The notes under the pieces were generated by a model. It did no database searches. It was not told where the DNA came from and was given only the letters and a program-made list of their open reading frames with translations. This document shows positions 63,807-64,000 of a DNA stretch of 64,000 nucleotides, piece by piece. Source of the stretch: Lachnospiraceae bacterium (GTDB taxonomy: Bacteria > Bacillota > Clostridia > Lachnospirales > Lachnospiraceae); assembly GCA_910575255.1 (NCBI GenBank), contig CAJTEM010000006.1, forward strand, positions 44,357-108,356, read 5' to 3'. Numbering within the stretch: the first letter of the stretch is position 1; every line of letters begins with the position of its first letter. A program made the translations under genes and the position numbers.

Positions 63807-64000
63807 TCCAGCCATAATTGATTGAGTTCTTTTCGTTTTTCCAGGAATACGGAATTGTCCCTGCTGGGGTGGATGCGGTTAGTCAGCAGAAGCATGGCTT
63901 CCGAGCGGTTATAGTCTAGCAGCAGGGAGGTTCCGGTAAAGCCGGTATGGTAAAGCGTTTCGCTTCCGTATTCTTTGCTCCAGCCATAGGTGCGGCCAAA
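63794..64000 (-). CDS. Serine beta-lactamase-like hydrolase, C-terminal fragment
   Basis: The last 68 codons of a minus-strand gene enter from the right edge. The visible end (FGRTYGWSKEYGSETLYHTGFTGTSLLLDYNRSEAMLLLTNRIHPSRDN...) has the HTGFTGT motif, the KTG-like box of class C beta-lactamase/penicillin-binding-protein-related esterases, followed by the typical strand and LLTNRIHP. It is probably a peptidase or esterase rather than a resistance enzyme. It converges on the catabolic operon. Confidence 0.8.
   Translation of the reverse strand, partial: FGRTYGWSKEYGSETLYHTGFTGTSLLLDYNRSEAMLLLTNRIHPSRDNSVFLEKRKELNQLWLEGSR

Noticed and set aside
1-64000. CRISPR array, rRNA, prophage or integrase
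   Set aside because: No regularly spaced repeats, rRNA-like sequence, phage structural genes or recombinase were found in the window.

Overview
The window is bacterial chromosome at roughly 50% GC. It looks like a gut-type Clostridia, most likely Lachnospiraceae. Reasons: strong AGGAGG ribosome sites, ribosomal proteins and EF-G/EF-Tu of Firmicutes type, secreted proteins with choline/glucan-binding-type wall repeats, a TIGR04086-type membrane protein, a Csp-like S8 protease, and genes of strict anaerobes (2-hydroxyacyl-CoA dehydratase with its activase). No rRNA, tRNA, CRISPR array or insertion sequence was recognised. The species is an inference.

Region 1 (1-3904) looks like a defence-type cassette: the start of a DEAD/DEAH helicase on the minus strand, a G-tract-rich divergent region, then a + operon of an unrecognised coiled-coil protein and two different BrxC/BrxD-like (DUF2791-type) P-loop ATPases. 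A LytTR regulator gene converges on it. Region 2 (4638-9855) holds a small lipoprotein, three secreted wall-binding-repeat proteins and a convergent pair of small coiled-coil/zinc-ribbon genes. Region 3 (10830-24190) is a cell-surface polysaccharide operon: a ThDP enzyme, two paralogous SDR epimerases flanking a sugar C-methyltransferase, three glycosyltransferases, a WbaP-type initiating transferase and an LCP ligase. It probably makes a branched-chain-sugar glycan. Region 4 (24777-32480) is housekeeping: HtrA, a ClpX-family ATPase, an S8 protease, signal peptidase II, a CNNM/CorC protein and a small membrane protein. Region 5 (32542-37257) is the str operon rpsL-rpsG-fusA plus tuf.

Region 6 (37321-63773) is a catabolic island. 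A LysR regulator diverges from an oligopeptide-type ABC transporter, followed by an ICL/PEP-mutase-family protein, an NhaC-family antiporter and a cupin. Next come a divergent AMP-forming acyl-CoA ligase and etfBA with a 2-hydroxyacyl-CoA dehydratase activase. A sigma54-dependent activator gene then precedes an operon of acyl-CoA dehydrogenase, type III CoA-transferase, LarA-like nickel-pincer isomerase, both dehydratase subunits, a TRAP transporter and an enolase-superfamily acid-sugar dehydratase. Both the etf and the dehydrogenase operon start at near-consensus -24/-12 sigma54 promoters and share upstream TTGCAC/GTGCAA sites. The layout predicts uptake of a 2-hydroxy acid, isomerisation to the required stereoisomer, CoA transfer, radical dehydration and reduction to a saturated acid. 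The window ends in a serine beta-lactamase-like hydrolase on the minus strand.

Several intergenic regions carry long modular palindromes (around 5.4, 10.1, 10.5, 24.5 and 26.4 kb). They have copy-specific perfect arms and, in some copies, a shared core of about 150 nt. They are the most unusual non-coding structure here.
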